A stretch of DNA of 64,000 bases from Taenia hydatigena (GCA_036345935.2 JADWOT020000006.1:3661543-3725542), one strand, 5' to 3'; positions 10,894 through 22,959 are shown, counted from the first letter of the stretch. Program-made: numbers and translations. The notes: a model not told the origin generated them from the sequence alone.

Positions 10894-13422
10894 AATTTTT
10901 TACAGAGTTGATCAGTACTACTTTTTAGTTCTGCTTTTGTAATTTTCCTCAAAGATTTGCATTTCTTTTCGAGTTGCGACCTCATTATAATGGGAACCGA
11001 AAGACACTTCTCATTCTTATTCTACAACCAGAGAAACAATTGTTTCATGCCTTTAGACATTGAACAAAGGAAACAATACAACTAAAGCTATTCGAGGATT
11101 TCGTGTACGGAAACAATTTTACTGTAGTGTTTGTTACTTTGAGAGGCCATTTGCTTTTGGCAAATCTGACCATCCAAACATGTAGGTACCACTTTATTGC
11201 ACGGGTTGATACGACTCCCGGTTGTGTTTTAGAAAGACCTCTTGCTGCTTCCGCCATCTACTACTTTATTTAGTGATATCAATGGATAGTCTTTTGCTCT
11301 CTTTGCTGCAATCATAGCGATCAGCCTACGCGAGTGGTTAAATCGCGAACGTAAAGCTACTTTACGGTGTAATGGAATGTAAATGAATTTGTATTTACTC
11401 AGTTTATAGATGAAGTACCTCCTTCTAAGGTCGTTGGCCAGTTTATTTGTAGACACTGTTGCTCCAGATGTTGGAACATGAAATTAAATTAACCTGAAGA
11501 GGATTTGCTTCAGAAATCTTATTTGAATTACAAATGGAAATGATTAGCATCTTGAACGGCGAGACGAGTGAACACACAAGCTGTCCCGATGCCCTTCTAA
11601 AGCACCCTGTAAAATGCATCTCTGCATTATTTGCATTACAACGCGTAGTTACACCTTATATCAACTTGATCACTTCCACGCCGTTTATTTTACCACTACG
11701 AATAAGTGTCGTTGTCGAAACGTTTGCTGGCTGGTTGACTAGCGGCTTTGTGAAGGGAACAAGCATTTTGCAGTTCGAAACTAAGTGAAGTAGTATACCA
11801 TTGGTCATCCCCATGCAACTCACTCCCTCTCACAAAATTCCACACTTCTGAGGGACAAATCGCTTCCACCTTCTAGAGTACGCATGCTTCGTGTGTGGTT
11901 CTCTGTAGACGCAGCTATCCACTTTTCAATACTTACAGCTGACGTGCTGAATCCCGAACAGCAATTAATTTTGAGATCCAAACGCCAACAGATACCAGCC
12001 GGTGGAACTCATAAACAAAGATCCAGCAACACAGCACATGATTCCTTACTCAAAGGCTGAAAATTCTTCTCGTGAAAGCTGCACTTAAGGAAGGGAGGAA
12101 GAGCATCTTTTCCAATCCTCCATTTTCCTTAACTTCATGTCCCCAAAAGCAACAGCTACCGCTTCTTCTTGAATTACCATAGTAGATGAAGTAGAGGAGA
12201 CGAATGAGGATCGAAATTACGAAGTATAAGGAGGTGACCAGACTGCATGGAATCGGAATGGACACTACATTGCAATGATGTCAGTCTCATTACTATACAT
12301 CTCGACAGTTGTGATTACTTTGGGGCCTTCCCTCGAAACTTTTGCACTTTCCTTGGTATGAGCATTTGAAGAGTACAACGAAGTTAATTTAATTTATATT
12401 TCTTGCCGTCTCTTCGGTTGCCATCACCGCGATGCACTTCACCCTGGTCAGTTAGTCCGCTAAGGAGCTCTGAACCTTCCTCACTTGACTAGCACAGATA
12501 AATAGGTCGGCAGAGGAGCCTCCTTTACAGCGCTTTCTAAGTTCGCAGAAGGACCTGTCCTTCAGATGCAAATCAGTCTCTGCTGGGATCTTCCAGTCTA
12601 AACAGCGAAGGGTCAAGGAATCACTACCACAAAATTTTAGCCATATTTTTACAAATTCCAAGGTGTAATGACACCAACCACTGCTAACACTTGACAATTG
12701 GTAGGGTAAATTAACCCAAATTGTCATAAAGCAAAGGTCGGTTGCTGGAAGCGGCTCAACAAATGCTGACCGCTTATAGACACAAAACATTGATCGTGAG
12801 TCGGACAGCGCACTTCAGGTAGGTTTGTTTCCTGCCGCTCTGAACTTCCGAGGGGAAAACAGATGTCTTAATGAAATACATGTGGAGAGGTGATTAATTT
12901 CACCGTTCAAATGTGTTAACAATCTAATTCCAGTGGCTAAAATTAGGTGTGCAATGAAGTCGTACAAGCCGACTTTCGACGGATAAAATAAGTCAACTCC
13001 GCATTCGCCAACTTGAGAGGAAATTTCTCTTTTAGCGCTGTCGCTACATGAGTTGCTAATTAAGAGCCTTGAGCGTTGATTTTGTTCGAGCTTGATGCGT
13101 TGATGTGGTGGTGGCATAAACTGAGGTGAATGGTTGAATGATCGCTTGAAACGTGAATTACATGTAGATGACTGTGTAGAACTCGAAAGAGGCGCTCTTT
13201 CCCACATCATGTATTTGCATGTTTTGAGCAGTCCCTTTTCCTAGCCCAGGGCGCATTAAGTCCTGAGGCTGCGCTAGTGAAAGAGCAGCAGTCCTGTTTG
13301 ACTATGTAAGAGCACTTGACGTTCAAAATTAAAAGATGTTAAACCATTAGCTTTTGTTTGCATGGTTTAAACAGTCGTTTAGACATGCGACAAAGGGTGG
13401 ATGGCTGACCATTCTCACAGGA
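10894..13422. other. Non-coding stretch with anchors at 10,975, 11,534 and 12,265
   Basis: 11,534-11,640 is the unit 1 position of the plus-strand frame seen at 38,508 and 54,422. About 12,265-12,350 is the position of the unit 2 donor-ended frame at 39,459-39,606. Two fairly long minus frames, 12,452-12,790 (112 codons) and 12,815-13,210 (131 codons), have no recognisable motif, no matching frame in units 2 or 3, and lengths within chance. I do not call them genes. Confidence 0.35.
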
Positions 13423-13545
13423 GGAATTGAGCTAACTATTTTGCATAATGTTTTCCTCGACTAGTCACCATCTTCGTCATCTTCTTTGCAACTAGCAATT
13501 GCCAAATTTTACTCGGATGGATCATTGCAGGTAAATAAGTGATCA
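13423..13545. repeat. Three-way anchor block ending CAG|GT, unit 1
   Basis: Matches 40,575-40,695 and 56,390-56,482. Each copy begins with a version of AGCAATTGAGTGAACTA and ends with a [TG]GCAG followed by GT (TTGCAGGTAAAT here). The shared CAG|GT could be an old donor. The intervening frames differ, so I do not call an exon. Confidence 0.4.
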
Positions 13546-13904
13546 GGAAGAATCTGTCTCGTCGAACTTGCAATGTTTCATCGACTCATGCACATTAATG
13601 AGGATTGAACCGATTGTCCAAGCTGCCGAATCATGTCAAGAGTTATAAGCAGTTCGTTAAAGTTAAATAACCTTCATGAAGAGGCTAAACCATTCACTCA
13701 CTTTTTTCATTAATCCGTGTGAGCCTGGACACTATTGAGGTCCTAACTCTAACCTCACCGTTTTTTGCGCGGAGGGATTAGGTTTCTCCAGAGTAATTAG
13801 GCAGACACCGAATTCGGAAAAACCAACGCTAATGTCTCAATGGAATTCTGGTTGGGACTTCCAGCTTGCTACTCTGTATATAAGGAAGTCAGCTTATAAA
13901 CGAC

Positions 13905-14808
13905 TGGATGTGTGAGTTAAATTATGGGGCGTCCCAGTTTAAATTTAGATTCTACTTCTGAGAATTCGTGACAGACGGGGTTGCTTCCGCCTATTGACCT
14001 TAAATGCTCTGTTGACTAAACCAGGTTAACACGAGAGGTCATCTCACCTACTCCAAAAATAAGGACTTCGGGACGTTTCTGAACAGTTTCTATGCCAATC
14101 TCTCCCCCTTTCTGACGTTTTGCACGTGATTTTTTAGACAGCATTCTAGTAGTCTCAAAAAATGGATGCCACAGGTCACTACTTTTTAACTGTAAACTTA
14201 GGAGTTCTACCAATTTTCTGGAGTTCAACGCATTCTGCGATGTGAAAACGCTGTCATTTAAACCGAAGTAGAACATTTCTACTTAATGCCTATGTGACAT
14301 GAAACTAATAGTGACTTCAGGCAGAACTTGCGCTCCTCTTCAAAGCATTGACGCCTTTATAATTAGCTCTCCAGAGTACAACATGATGACCTGGTCATGG
14401 CAAAGATCAGATGGGAGCAATGCATTCAACAACGAAGTGATAATGGTAGGATTTAGGAATAAATTTGCTACTGAGTGAGTAAGGATGAATGTTTACCACA
14501 CTGTAGTGACATTTGAAGAAGTGTGTCTTTGCAAAGAGGAGGCGTTTTGCAGCCATACTCAAACCCATTTTGGCACTGTTGTCAATGGAGCTTTGTCACT
14601 AACAGCGGATCAACAAATCGTTGGAAGGACAGCGCATTTTGGACCAACATGGCTGCTTTCAAGTGGATGAATCCAAACTGCTTACACTTTAAGACTCGAC
14701 AAAGTAAGGCTTTGAGGATTCAACATCAAGCCGACCTCGAAGCAGAACAACTTTCTTGACAAAATTTTGCAGCGCTAAAATACAATAGGCAAAGCCTCAT
14801 ACACGCAT
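13905..14808. repeat. Run of strong anchors to units 2 and 3
   Basis: 13,930-13,990 matches 40,845-40,885 (GAATTCGTG then GGTTGCTTCC against GATTGCTTCC) and 56,850-56,900 (CCCAGTT[TC]AAATTTA). 14,246-14,275 matches 57,105-57,130 through CGCTGTCATTTAAACC. 14,338-14,410 matches 57,178-57,250 (TTCAAAG, TGCCTTTAT, TCATGGCAAAGA-CAGAT). 14,495 matches 57,310. No coding call. A minus frame at 14,016-14,276 is of chance length. Confidence 0.5.
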
Positions 14809-15048
14809 CTATTGTCTTCCTCTAAGGCCTCTCTCAAATTGACGACAATAGCTTTTTTCTTTTGGACTTAGGCAGACAATTGCATGTGGAGGAGAAAAGA
14901 AAGGGGAGTTAATGGAGGCGGGACGTAAAAGAAGGTAGCTAGGGCGGAGTTTTGTTTTGCTTCTGGAGAGGCGGAATTGGCTAGTTGATGTCTCGTTGAG
15001 AGCGAGACAGAAGGCTGTAGCGATAATTGCTTTTTTAAAGTGATACAT
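14809..15048 (-). other. Conserved minus-strand frame, 79 codons, unit 1
   Basis: The frame starts with ATG at 15,048 and ends at a TAG at 14,809. It matches 41,683-41,868 and 57,758-57,990. The C-terminal part reads LSPKEKSYCRQFERGLRG. Unit 2 has ESNGKSYCRHLEECLKG and unit 3, in one frame, LSPKEKERYCRSLEECPKK. Further upstream it shares SKTKLRP and SIN with unit 3 (RKTKL, stop, PT... SIN). The Y-C-R-x-[FL]-E core and several synonymous differences suggest former coding, but gaps shift the frame between copies. It could be the last exon of a minus-strand gene. The family is unknown to me. Confidence 0.3.
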
Positions 15049-15309
15049 AGTTGTATGCTGTATGATACAAAACTACTTAATTACTTTTCATTAGGGGAGA
15101 CATTCCTATCGACTCGCAGCTCACGCAACTATAAAGTCTTGCTGCCCTCTACTTACGACTCACTTCAAACTACAGTGGCCCACTCACGACCAGATGGCGT
15201 GATAGTCACTCCACAGGAAGCTGAATTTAATAGCCTAATTATATATTTAAAAACAAGATTATAGAGATAAAAGTTCTTTGTCTCCCGTCGTCTAAGGGTG
15301 TTTATAGTC

Positions 15310-15860
15310 ACAACTTAAATGGGAACACCAACCGAATGTCCTATTAAAAGTGGGCGGTGGTGTCCTTTGGGATATAACACTCAGTGCCATGGTCACCCTC
15401 TAACTCAGACCCAATCTTAAAGAGGGCAAGTAAATTTGGTGCTTAGACTTTCCGTTACTGTGTGATCGATGTACTGTTGCAAAATGGCAGCCTTTCCGCC
15501 CAACTTTACTCATTGAGATCAGGCTTCTAAGTTAGTAACGTCGTGCTAATAAGCCGTAAGATTCTAAGCGTCAGAGTCTGATTTCCACAAAAAGGATCTG
15601 CCAGATGAGAACAAAAATACTGCTGTGGTACGGAACGAGTGCATTTGAAATCAAATACTGAGTCCCAGTCAAACGCATATCCGTCAACTGAAGTATAACA
15701 CGAACTTGCTTTGTACGTCATTTTGGGACATTTAGAAGTGAATTCTCACCTGAAGTTTAAACGCATTTTGACGTCCGGCTGATTATTTCTACTTGCCAAG
15801 AAGAAGTTACATGAGCACAAATGCTTTTCTACAAACCGTCCATGACTGAGGCATCCCATC
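15310..15860. repeat. Strong anchor block to unit 2, partly also unit 3 and 21.5-21.8 kb
   Basis: 15,385 matches 42,315 (GCCATGGTCACCCTC against CCCATGGTCGCCCTC). 15,476 matches 42,463 (CAAAATGGCAGCC then TGTGCTAAT-AGCC). 15,808 matches 42,825 and about 58,700 (CACATGAGCACA in units 1 and 2). The minus strand at 15,527-15,721 has DGYAFD, also seen as NGYAFD at 21,581-21,838, about 6.1 kb further right in unit 1. I see no complete gene. Confidence 0.5.
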
Positions 15861-17071
15861 TCCGGATCCAAACGCAAAACGATTGTTCAGCTGGCAGCTC
15901 AGCGCCTTAAATGGCTTAACATCTTAGTCGTAAAGAGCACTCTTAGCCTCGAGGGGCAGCCTTAGTTTTAGAAACAAGCCGTAGTAGCACAAGTTTCTCT
16001 AAGCGTTGATGTTAAAGGAACTTTTGCCATGTTCTCCCTCTTATTAAAATTGCTTCTCCCTCCAACCTAAAATAACTAAGCCAGAAATATGACTTTTCAA
16101 AACTGTTTGCTTTCTACCATGTGGTTAAGCTAAAATGTTTATGGCTGAATAGAGGGAGGTAGCAAGAAAGCCGCTTTGTGTGAGCTCTTGTTCATTCATT
16201 TTGTCTTCATTCCCTTAGGAGATGATGCAGTCAATGCAATCTGAGTGAATGACATTTTTCCGCATATTTTTATTACTGTTGGCCGCATTGAGTGTCAAAT
16301 CATTGTATTTGCTAGCAGCTATCAACATTTTCGATCTTTCATTTTTCAACTCTTTTGAGTGCGCGTTTTTATAACAGCATCACAAAATTAGCTAAAACTT
16401 AGAATGCGCTACTACTACACCGATCGAGAAAAGCTTTGAAACCTAATGCAGAGCCTCAAGTCTTTCCGGAAGTGAATCAGGTCAGAAGATAGGTTTGTCG
16501 ACTTGAAATATGACTGAGTGGCTACTGGTATGGTCCGTATGTCATTTTGTTTAGCAAATGAGAATGGCAGAGAGCTAAACAAGCCAAGTAGTTCTTGGCG
16601 ATTCCCTCCTTCTGAGTGTTGTCCTCTTCGCGCTCTTAATTAGCCTCCTGTGTTAATCATCACAAAGCATTTGGTGCTCCAGTTACAGATTTTGAGTAAG
16701 ACTGAGAGGATTTAAACTATAACATCGCTGATCTCCCGACAATTCCACCAGATCTGAGTTTTAATCTGTCTGAGAACTGCAATGAGGGAGGGGGATCGGT
16801 TGGCTATTGCTAGTCTCAAAACACTGGCCCAAAAACGTGAGCACTTAATGAAGCTCAAAGCCTAACACAACCTCCTGGCAGGTAAGGTTTATTTTATTCC
16901 CTCTTGGTTATTTAATCTCACTCAATTGTCACACAACCATGGCTATCTGAGTTTTGTGCGACTGGTGGATGGGTATAGAGAGTATTGCATGTCCGTCTAC
17001 TTAGAGTCATCATGACCACGGCTTCTCTTGCCACAATTGCTGATAGCAGTCATGGGACCAAAGTGTCTGCC
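15861..17071. other. Non-coding stretch
   Basis: No exon, RNA gene or mobile element recognised. Only the 16,873-16,910 part resembles 5,908-5,950. Confidence 0.35.
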
Positions 17072-17100
17072 CAAGGTAGACGTCATTTGTAACTCTTTTG

Positions 17101-17355
17101 TTAGGGGGTCGTCACAGATTCTCCCATTCTCAGCAAATGTTCTTCCGCCCCACTAATTTTTAAAATACAATAGAGATCAGGGTAATTTTCCTTTGGGCTA
17201 GGGTTCGCTTTCTGCCGCCACCGATATAGGGACTCAAGTTTCTCCTGAAGCCGCATAATTTCGTGGTAATAGCTAAAAAATAGTTTGCTGAGATAAGGAG
17301 ATCCTAAGAGGCTAAAAGCAAGGCCCGGAGGATATGCTACTGTAAGGAATTTCAA
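17101..17355 (-). CDS. Uncertain minus-strand ORF, 84 codons, intact relative of 6,340-6,500
   Basis: The frame runs from an ATG at 17,355 to a stop at 17,101. From about residue 35 it is charged and helix-like (MRLQEKLESLYRWRQKANPS). It then has YPDLYC, GAEEH and a GES-VTTP tail. The second half matches the broken frame at 6,340-6,500 over ~45 residues, without the in-frame stop seen there. The first ~30 residues are more hydrophobic and I see no counterpart, so the true exon may begin near the MRLQ. No splice acceptor was verified. The family is not recognised. It may be an exon of a duplicated gene, a fragment of a degraded mobile element, or chance. Confidence 0.3.
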   Translation of the reverse strand: MKFLTVAYPPGLAFSLLGSPYLSKLFFSYYHEIMRLQEKLESLYRWRQKANPSPKENYPDLYCILKISGAEEHLLRMGESVTTP

Positions 17356-18092
17356 TAGGTGGAGCCCTGAGTGGTTACGTCGCTTAAGTGAGGAGTTAAA
17401 TAAACACCCTGTGGAGATTGTTCCTAAGGTTGCAAATCGTCTTCTAAGAGTATGCGCGTTTTAAATATTTTAGTACCCTTAAAATGATGCATTTTTTCAT
17501 TTTTAAAGTGAATTCGAAGGTCCTAGAGTTGTTATTCAGGTTCAAATAAAGAAGTTACCGTTAATGACTTCACAAAGAACAAAATACAACGTTTTAATAT
17601 TCCTTTTTCAGCTGTAATTCATAATAAAGGTAGATGGTAGCATGCAGTTATTTCTTTTGGCTGTGACATAAGTAAAGCTGTTTTGCTTAGCGAATTCCGA
17701 TCCCTGGTGGTACAAACAGCTGTGGACGTTTAAAATGCTTAAGTGGTCTAGAGGAAAGCGAACAGGTGGGAGCCCGTCAATCTCCCTATCATACCAGTTA
17801 CGGAGGTCCACGTGGGCCTGATTATGCATTTATCGTAACAAACGGTTTTATTTTTCATCGAATAACACTGAAGTGGAGTAATTAAGATTGCGTCTTTAAA
17901 GGTTTGAATGTGAGGGTTTAAAAATTACACACATGGTGAGATAAAGGCCTCACTTTCTCCTCTGACTTGCATCATAAAAAGTTGTGTACGCCTTATCCTT
18001 CTTTCAGCCACAAATTTATCAACCGTTTATATTGTTTCCTCCCCCATTTTAGTTCATTGGAGTTGACTTTGTCTGGTTAAACGTTAGAATAA
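17356..18092. other. Non-coding stretch
   Basis: No supported exon. A minus frame at 17,608-17,829 has no motif or matching copy. A long pyrimidine run with TTTTAG near 18,045-18,052 would serve as a splice acceptor for the frame at 18,093, but this is speculative. Confidence 0.3.
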
Positions 18093-18278
18093 AGGAATTG
18101 CGGTTCTGATGCTTCGCTTTGGCTGTTCGTTTACGCAGGCAAAAGAGGCTTCGTCTTTGTATTTTCCTTCAGCAGCATGGCATCCGGTCATATCTCTTGT
18201 CCGCTAGCCCTCATGCGCGTCAACAATAAATATGCTGCTGTAGTCAAAAATGCTCCTCCGTTATCGGAGAAATCTTAG
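18093..18278 (+). other. Conserved plus frame (61 codons), left copy in unit 1
   Basis: The best match is unit 2 44,927-45,058; a weaker second match in unit 1 is 22,960-23,080. The plus frame reads LFVYAGKRGFVF here against PFDYTGKRDSAF in unit 2, followed by SMASG against GMTSG. The frame is open from a TAA at 18,090 to a TAG at 18,276. The unit 2 copy can end at a GT donor. Not recognised as a known domain; possibly a former exon. Confidence 0.25.
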
Positions 18279-19014
18279 GACCCTACAGATTAATAGGCGC
18301 GATCTCACCTAAGCAGTCGTAACTCCCTCCTAGACTTATCTTTCCTTATTCTTTTTTTCATAATTCCTTTTGATAAGGGATTGCATTAATGGGAACCTAC
18401 CACGATAATGTTTAATTAATTTCTGACGAGGTTTTCGCAGCTCTTTTTTATTCATCTTCCATTATGCATCGCAGTAAGTTGCTGAACACTGTATTATTTG
18501 TGAACGAAGAATGGTGAAAGGAGTCTTGACTCTAAATGGCAAGGTAAACTGCAGAGGACTAGCTGTGGGCTTAGTTTATGATAGTTTGGTTGGTGGCCTA
18601 GCAGAGTTTACTGTCGCAGGGCGACCAACTACTACTGCACAGTGTCTATCTAAATGCAAGCTACTAAATTGTTCCCTTCTTTCGTGTTACAACCACCCTC
18701 TGTAATTGTCACAATCGCAATAAAGGCGTCCTTTGTAATCATTTTGGGGATTTTTAAAGAGAACTATAATAGTTGCATTCGCCTCTACGTACTTTTAGCA
18801 GGCACAGGCAGTATTTGAGGTTGTTGTTCATAAAGTGGCGACACCGACGTTCCATCGTACTAATTTAACTTTTTAAACGGAACTCAACAAGCAATCAAAT
18901 CAAACTAACCCGTGGCGAGAAAGGCTGCAAAGCATATCCGCAAAGGGTCGCAAACTCCGCTAAAGCCAGTTGAACCTACTGAGAGTAATTGGAACTGAAG
19001 CGAGCTTGCAGCTG
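18279..19014. other. Unit 1-specific stretch
   Basis: Start of the ~4.8 kb that unit 2 lacks between its anchors at 44,955 and 45,270. I see a plus frame of 64 codons at 18,511-18,705 with no motif. No mobile-element termini or target-site duplication were recognised. Confidence 0.3.
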
Positions 19015-19311
19015 TCAGTAGGAGGTAGAATCCTTGCATGTGACATGACTTTGCAGTGGGATTAAGTTGACCCGTCCTGCAATCTGCATGCGGGATATGA
19101 TGTTCATCGCTGGGGTCACAGGTTCACGAATATGCGAGCTCACCGCAGGGCCAGTGACAGGCCAACATGCATGTTCGGTTGTGGTGGCTCTTAAATAACC
19201 AGCAAGAATTTTTAAGGCATCACGAATTCTGGCCATGTTTGCGCGTTGGAAAATGCGTGCCTGACGCGATTTCCGCCATAACGCTTCGGAGAATGGCAAT
19301 TTGCATGACAC
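19015..19311 (-). CDS. 98-codon minus ORF of bacterial character
   Basis: ATG at 19,311, TGA at 19,015-19,017. The stretch is richer in GC and CpG than its surroundings (short runs such as GCGCGTTGG and GACGCGATTTCCGCC). The protein is basic and Arg-rich, with QARIFQRANMARIRDALK, then a Cys-Trp-Pro (ACWPVTGPAV), SHIREP and NIISRM. This reminds me of short predicted proteins in enterobacterial prophage regions (from memory; I cannot name the family safely). It has no counterpart in units 2 or 3 and lies in the unit 1-specific stretch. Alternatives: contamination or a chimeric assembly, an old transfer, or a chance frame. Confidence 0.35.
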   Translation of the reverse strand: MSCKLPFSEALWRKSRQARIFQRANMARIRDALKILAGYLRATTTEHACWPVTGPAVSSHIREPVTPAMNIISRMQIAGRVNLIPLQSHVTCKDSTSY

Positions 19312-21499
19312 CGTTTAACAAACAGAAATTTCCTATGGGAAGCGATCATGTGCCTTTATGAAGTCTTAAGCATATCTGAAGCTGTAACTTCAGGCCGCGA
19401 GTAAGATACGATGGTGGTCAGCTAAACATTGCTTTGAGATCTGCGGAGTAAAACAAATTAAGAGTGCAATACCTTCGACGAAGATACTTCGGTCGTTTCA
19501 GGTTGTGGAAGTTATTTTTTAACCTAAATTTTTCCAGTTTCCCCTACAATTGGGTCCTCAAGGGGGTAAAAGCCTAACCATGCTAAAGAAATTAAAGGCA
19601 GAGGTAAAGCTTTTAATCACCTCTCCATCTATTTCCCACTAATCAAGCTGCCCATCTGTGAAAGAATGCATCGTGTTTGAGTAAGGAGAATTGCGGTACT
19701 TTGTTGCTGTAATTTTTAACATATAAAAAAAGGAAAAATATGCTGCTGTCAAGTGATAAATTAAACAAACTAGCGCACTTAATGCAAGGGACACTGCTTT
19801 TTTGTGCCATTGGTGACCATTTCGCCCGTAAAAGCACAAGATTTGTGACTACCTGTGTATGTCTTTACGCAGTAATTTGCCCTCAGCGAAGGATTGTCGG
19901 CTTTGTCTGCCCTGCGAGACGCCAAATACTTAACCGGCCGCTGGATGAAAAAATTCTGGAGAAAGAGACTTCAAGTATTTATTGACTCTGCAGACTTTAG
20001 AAGCCTGACAACGTGAATATAATTGCTAAAAGTTAGTGTAGACTGCAAGTGCCTAGAGCTTCTCACACCTCTGTGTTGCCGTGGTGTTTATTCCCTCCAT
20101 AAACACGCTAATATAATTTATTAACGATGCGTGGGTCATTTTTACCCCCTTTATGAGTCACAAGGAATGAAAGCGTTTCGATCTAAGACCTCCCGCGAAG
20201 CGCACTAGTCCAATATTTCAGCTTTCGGACCTAGACTGACCTGATTGACCAAAGCGAAATTCCTACAACTGAAAAGGCCACAGTTTCTTCTAGGCAAAGA
20301 ACTCAGCGCTGTCAAGTGACCAAGGAACTGCATATTTGGGTGAGAGAAGAGGGTAGAGAATGTCACGCAGAGGTAGTGGCCGATGCAAGATCCCTTTTAA
20401 TTGACAAATTCAACATGGCTAACCATATTATCGAAATGTGCGTGTTGTCAATCTTTGACATAGACATCTCGAAGTAGTGAACCTGCTCATACCAGTACTT
20501 TACAATCGCCAATTACAGTGCCACTATGAATACTGGGGAGGGTCCCCTGATGTGTTCTGCTACATTCGAAATGTTGGAACACTTAATCTTGTGCCACAGA
20601 TAAAGGATCTCATCCAAATATCAAGCAAGAAAATTTGCATCACTAGCTTTATGATAGACAACCAAAAAATTTTTACCTGCAAGCATTCCCTACGCTATGC
20701 TTAATACACAAGAACACTGCCGTGTAGGGCAGGTTAGAACAACAATGGATTAAGTATTAGGTAATATTTGCCTAGATGCAGTCATTTTAAGCAGTAATCG
20801 TTGCCCGCGGAGCACAAGATAACAGTCTATTGCGTCCTGAATGCCGAATTGCCTCCTTTTCTTTAAGTGAATTGGTGAGAAATTTAATCGAGCATCACCC
20901 ATTACAGGTCGATTTAGACATGAGCAAAAGAAAAATCCGAAACACAACCAAGTTTTCGGAAACTAAGTTGTAACCTATTTAAATATTTTAGCTGTTTTGA
21001 TTAACCATCTTTGCCATAAACCTACGCGTCAGCCTGTCGGAGTAGTCCGGTGGGATGGAAAAACCGAACTCTTTACATTTCCTCTCTGCTCATCACCAGC
21101 AGCTAGACCGGTGTGGGAGCGACAATCTGGAGAGGTAATACGTAGCGCCAGACGCAACATTTCAACTTGCGTAGTCAGCCAGCCACATAAACAGATTTGA
21201 GTTGACAGAGGGTGAGGCAATTACTAAACCACTAAATCCGTTTGTAATTACTTTACGGTATGGAGTAATGTACACTCCGTTTTTAAACATACTATGTGGT
21301 TAGCTATCGGCTGTTCTGATTTAACTGATCTAGTGGACCTATTCAAACCAAAACTCGGGGTTTTTTATGAAAGCTACAATCCATGCTCCCATTGTATTTG
21401 CTGTGCTTTGCTTCCGAGGCACCTATGTCGTGATCATTTTAAGTTGTTTTGAAGGTAAACTCAGCTTTCCCTCGAAAGCCAACTGTTTGTGATTAAATT
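19312..21499. other. Unit 1-specific stretch, no gene recognised
   Basis: Only chance-length frames are present (for example 20,477-20,704 + and 20,997-21,200 +). The 21,000-21,220 part is somewhat richer in CpG than its flanks and is open on both strands, but shows no motif I know. Confidence 0.3.
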
Positions 21500-21840
21500 T
21501 AGGCTAGTTTTAACTCATCTACTCATTCGTTCCGGAATAAACTTTACGATGCACAATCCATTTCTCCTTCATCCCACCGATCACACGTTTGAAAGCCATT
21601 CTATCCTCTCAACTATCCAAGTGGGATTGCAGTCATGAAAAGTGAATAAAATGTATTGCGCTGGAGGTAAATGTATTACCGATCCCGGTAAGGTAACGGG
21701 GAAGACTAAACAAGCGGGCATGCTAACTTCTTCCAAACGAAAGGACACTACGCCATAGCATGTGGATACAGAGAAGTCGAAGGCATATCCGTTCACGGCG
21801 GAGATGATTTGGAAAAAGTGTGGACTTGTTGGTCTCACAT
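21500..21840 (-). other. Diverged second copy of 15.48-15.72 kb
   Basis: The plus strand has CGAAGGCATATCCGTTCACG against CAAACGCATATCCGTCAACT at 15,674-15,695. On the minus strand both read [DN]GYAFD-[WF] inside frames 15,527-15,721 and 21,581-21,838. The left flank keeps an ACTCATT-CG element. The offset is ~6.1 kb. This suggests that part of unit 1 was duplicated again inside the unit. No known domain. Confidence 0.3.
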
Positions 21841-22959
21841 CCTTGGAAATGGAAGTAAAAGAAGTAATTCGTTTAATACGTTTTGTTTTTTTTAGGAGGA
21901 CTGCTCGAGTTTCGCCTTTTCATATTAGGTTGTTCGTTAATGAGGGCACACGTTTCGCAAAGTTTGGATTTGCAGACTTGTATGTCGTTGGAAGAGGTCT
22001 ACATCTCTCTGTGGGGCTTATTTAAATTAGCAAGCTTTGTAAAGGCACTTTCCTCTGTGTTAACTTTCTGCTATAGAACCTATCCTTACTCCAGCTGTCG
22101 CTTAATGGCGGAAATTTTTAACATTTCGTCCTACTTTTCATCCCAATTAAATGTCAATCACCAATGCTTTTTGTTCATTGCTGTTACACCAGTAAAGGAG
22201 CTTAATGCTTCACGATAAATAATTTTTCCGTACTTTCCACCTACTTTTTAGAACTTCTTGCTGATCTGAAATCAATCTTTAAGTCCCCAAATTAGACTGT
22301 GTGAGTGTATCGCATATCTGACGTGTTGTAGAACTAAAAATTAAACCCAGGATCCGTGATCACTCACACAATTGTCTTCATTAAGAGGAATTAGTTGTTT
22401 TTTCGTGTTTCAATTAGCCTGAGAGCAGGAATTAAAAAGTCTTTTTGTGTAGATGCTTATGCAGGACAGATTACGCCTTTCCTGTCAGAGGCAATAATTC
22501 GACCGCCACATGCGTTTTTAATTCTGTTAAGCATACAAGATTGAAAGCGACTCACAGATACCTACGCCGTTAATCACCAATGCCAAAGTATTATTAAATT
22601 GAACGTGTTGAGACGGGTCGCATTGCGTGGGCTGGAGAATTCGCCGAAGGTCAAGCACGTTGTCTAACCTGTCTTTGGCATATTCGAGCAGGACAGGTAG
22701 TACTTTAACACCATCTCTACTTCTGTCTACCTTGTCATTTAAGGCGTGGATAGATAGTATCCTTGTCAGTGGAATGACTGAAGGAGTTTTGAAGTCAAAA
22801 CTCGATAGCATCCCGTCCAAATTCCGCCAACCTCATGTGAACACACAAAAATTCAGTAGCTGTAGTGTGATGTGGGCGAACCCTCTCAGTATAAGTAATC
22901 ACCACAAAAGTGAGGGAAATTAATGATTTTATTCAATTATCAATTAGATTTGTAAATCT
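21841..22959. other. No supported feature
   Basis: Several plus and minus frames of 87-111 codons overlap here (21,762-22,025 +, 21,883-22,218 +, 22,527-22,820 -, 22,627-22,923 +). None has a motif, a matching frame in another unit or convincing splice sites, so I treat them as chance. Confidence 0.3.

Noticed and set aside
12815..13210. 131-codon minus frame
   Set aside because: No motif, no matching frame in the equivalent region of units 2 or 3, and a length expected by chance in this much sequence.
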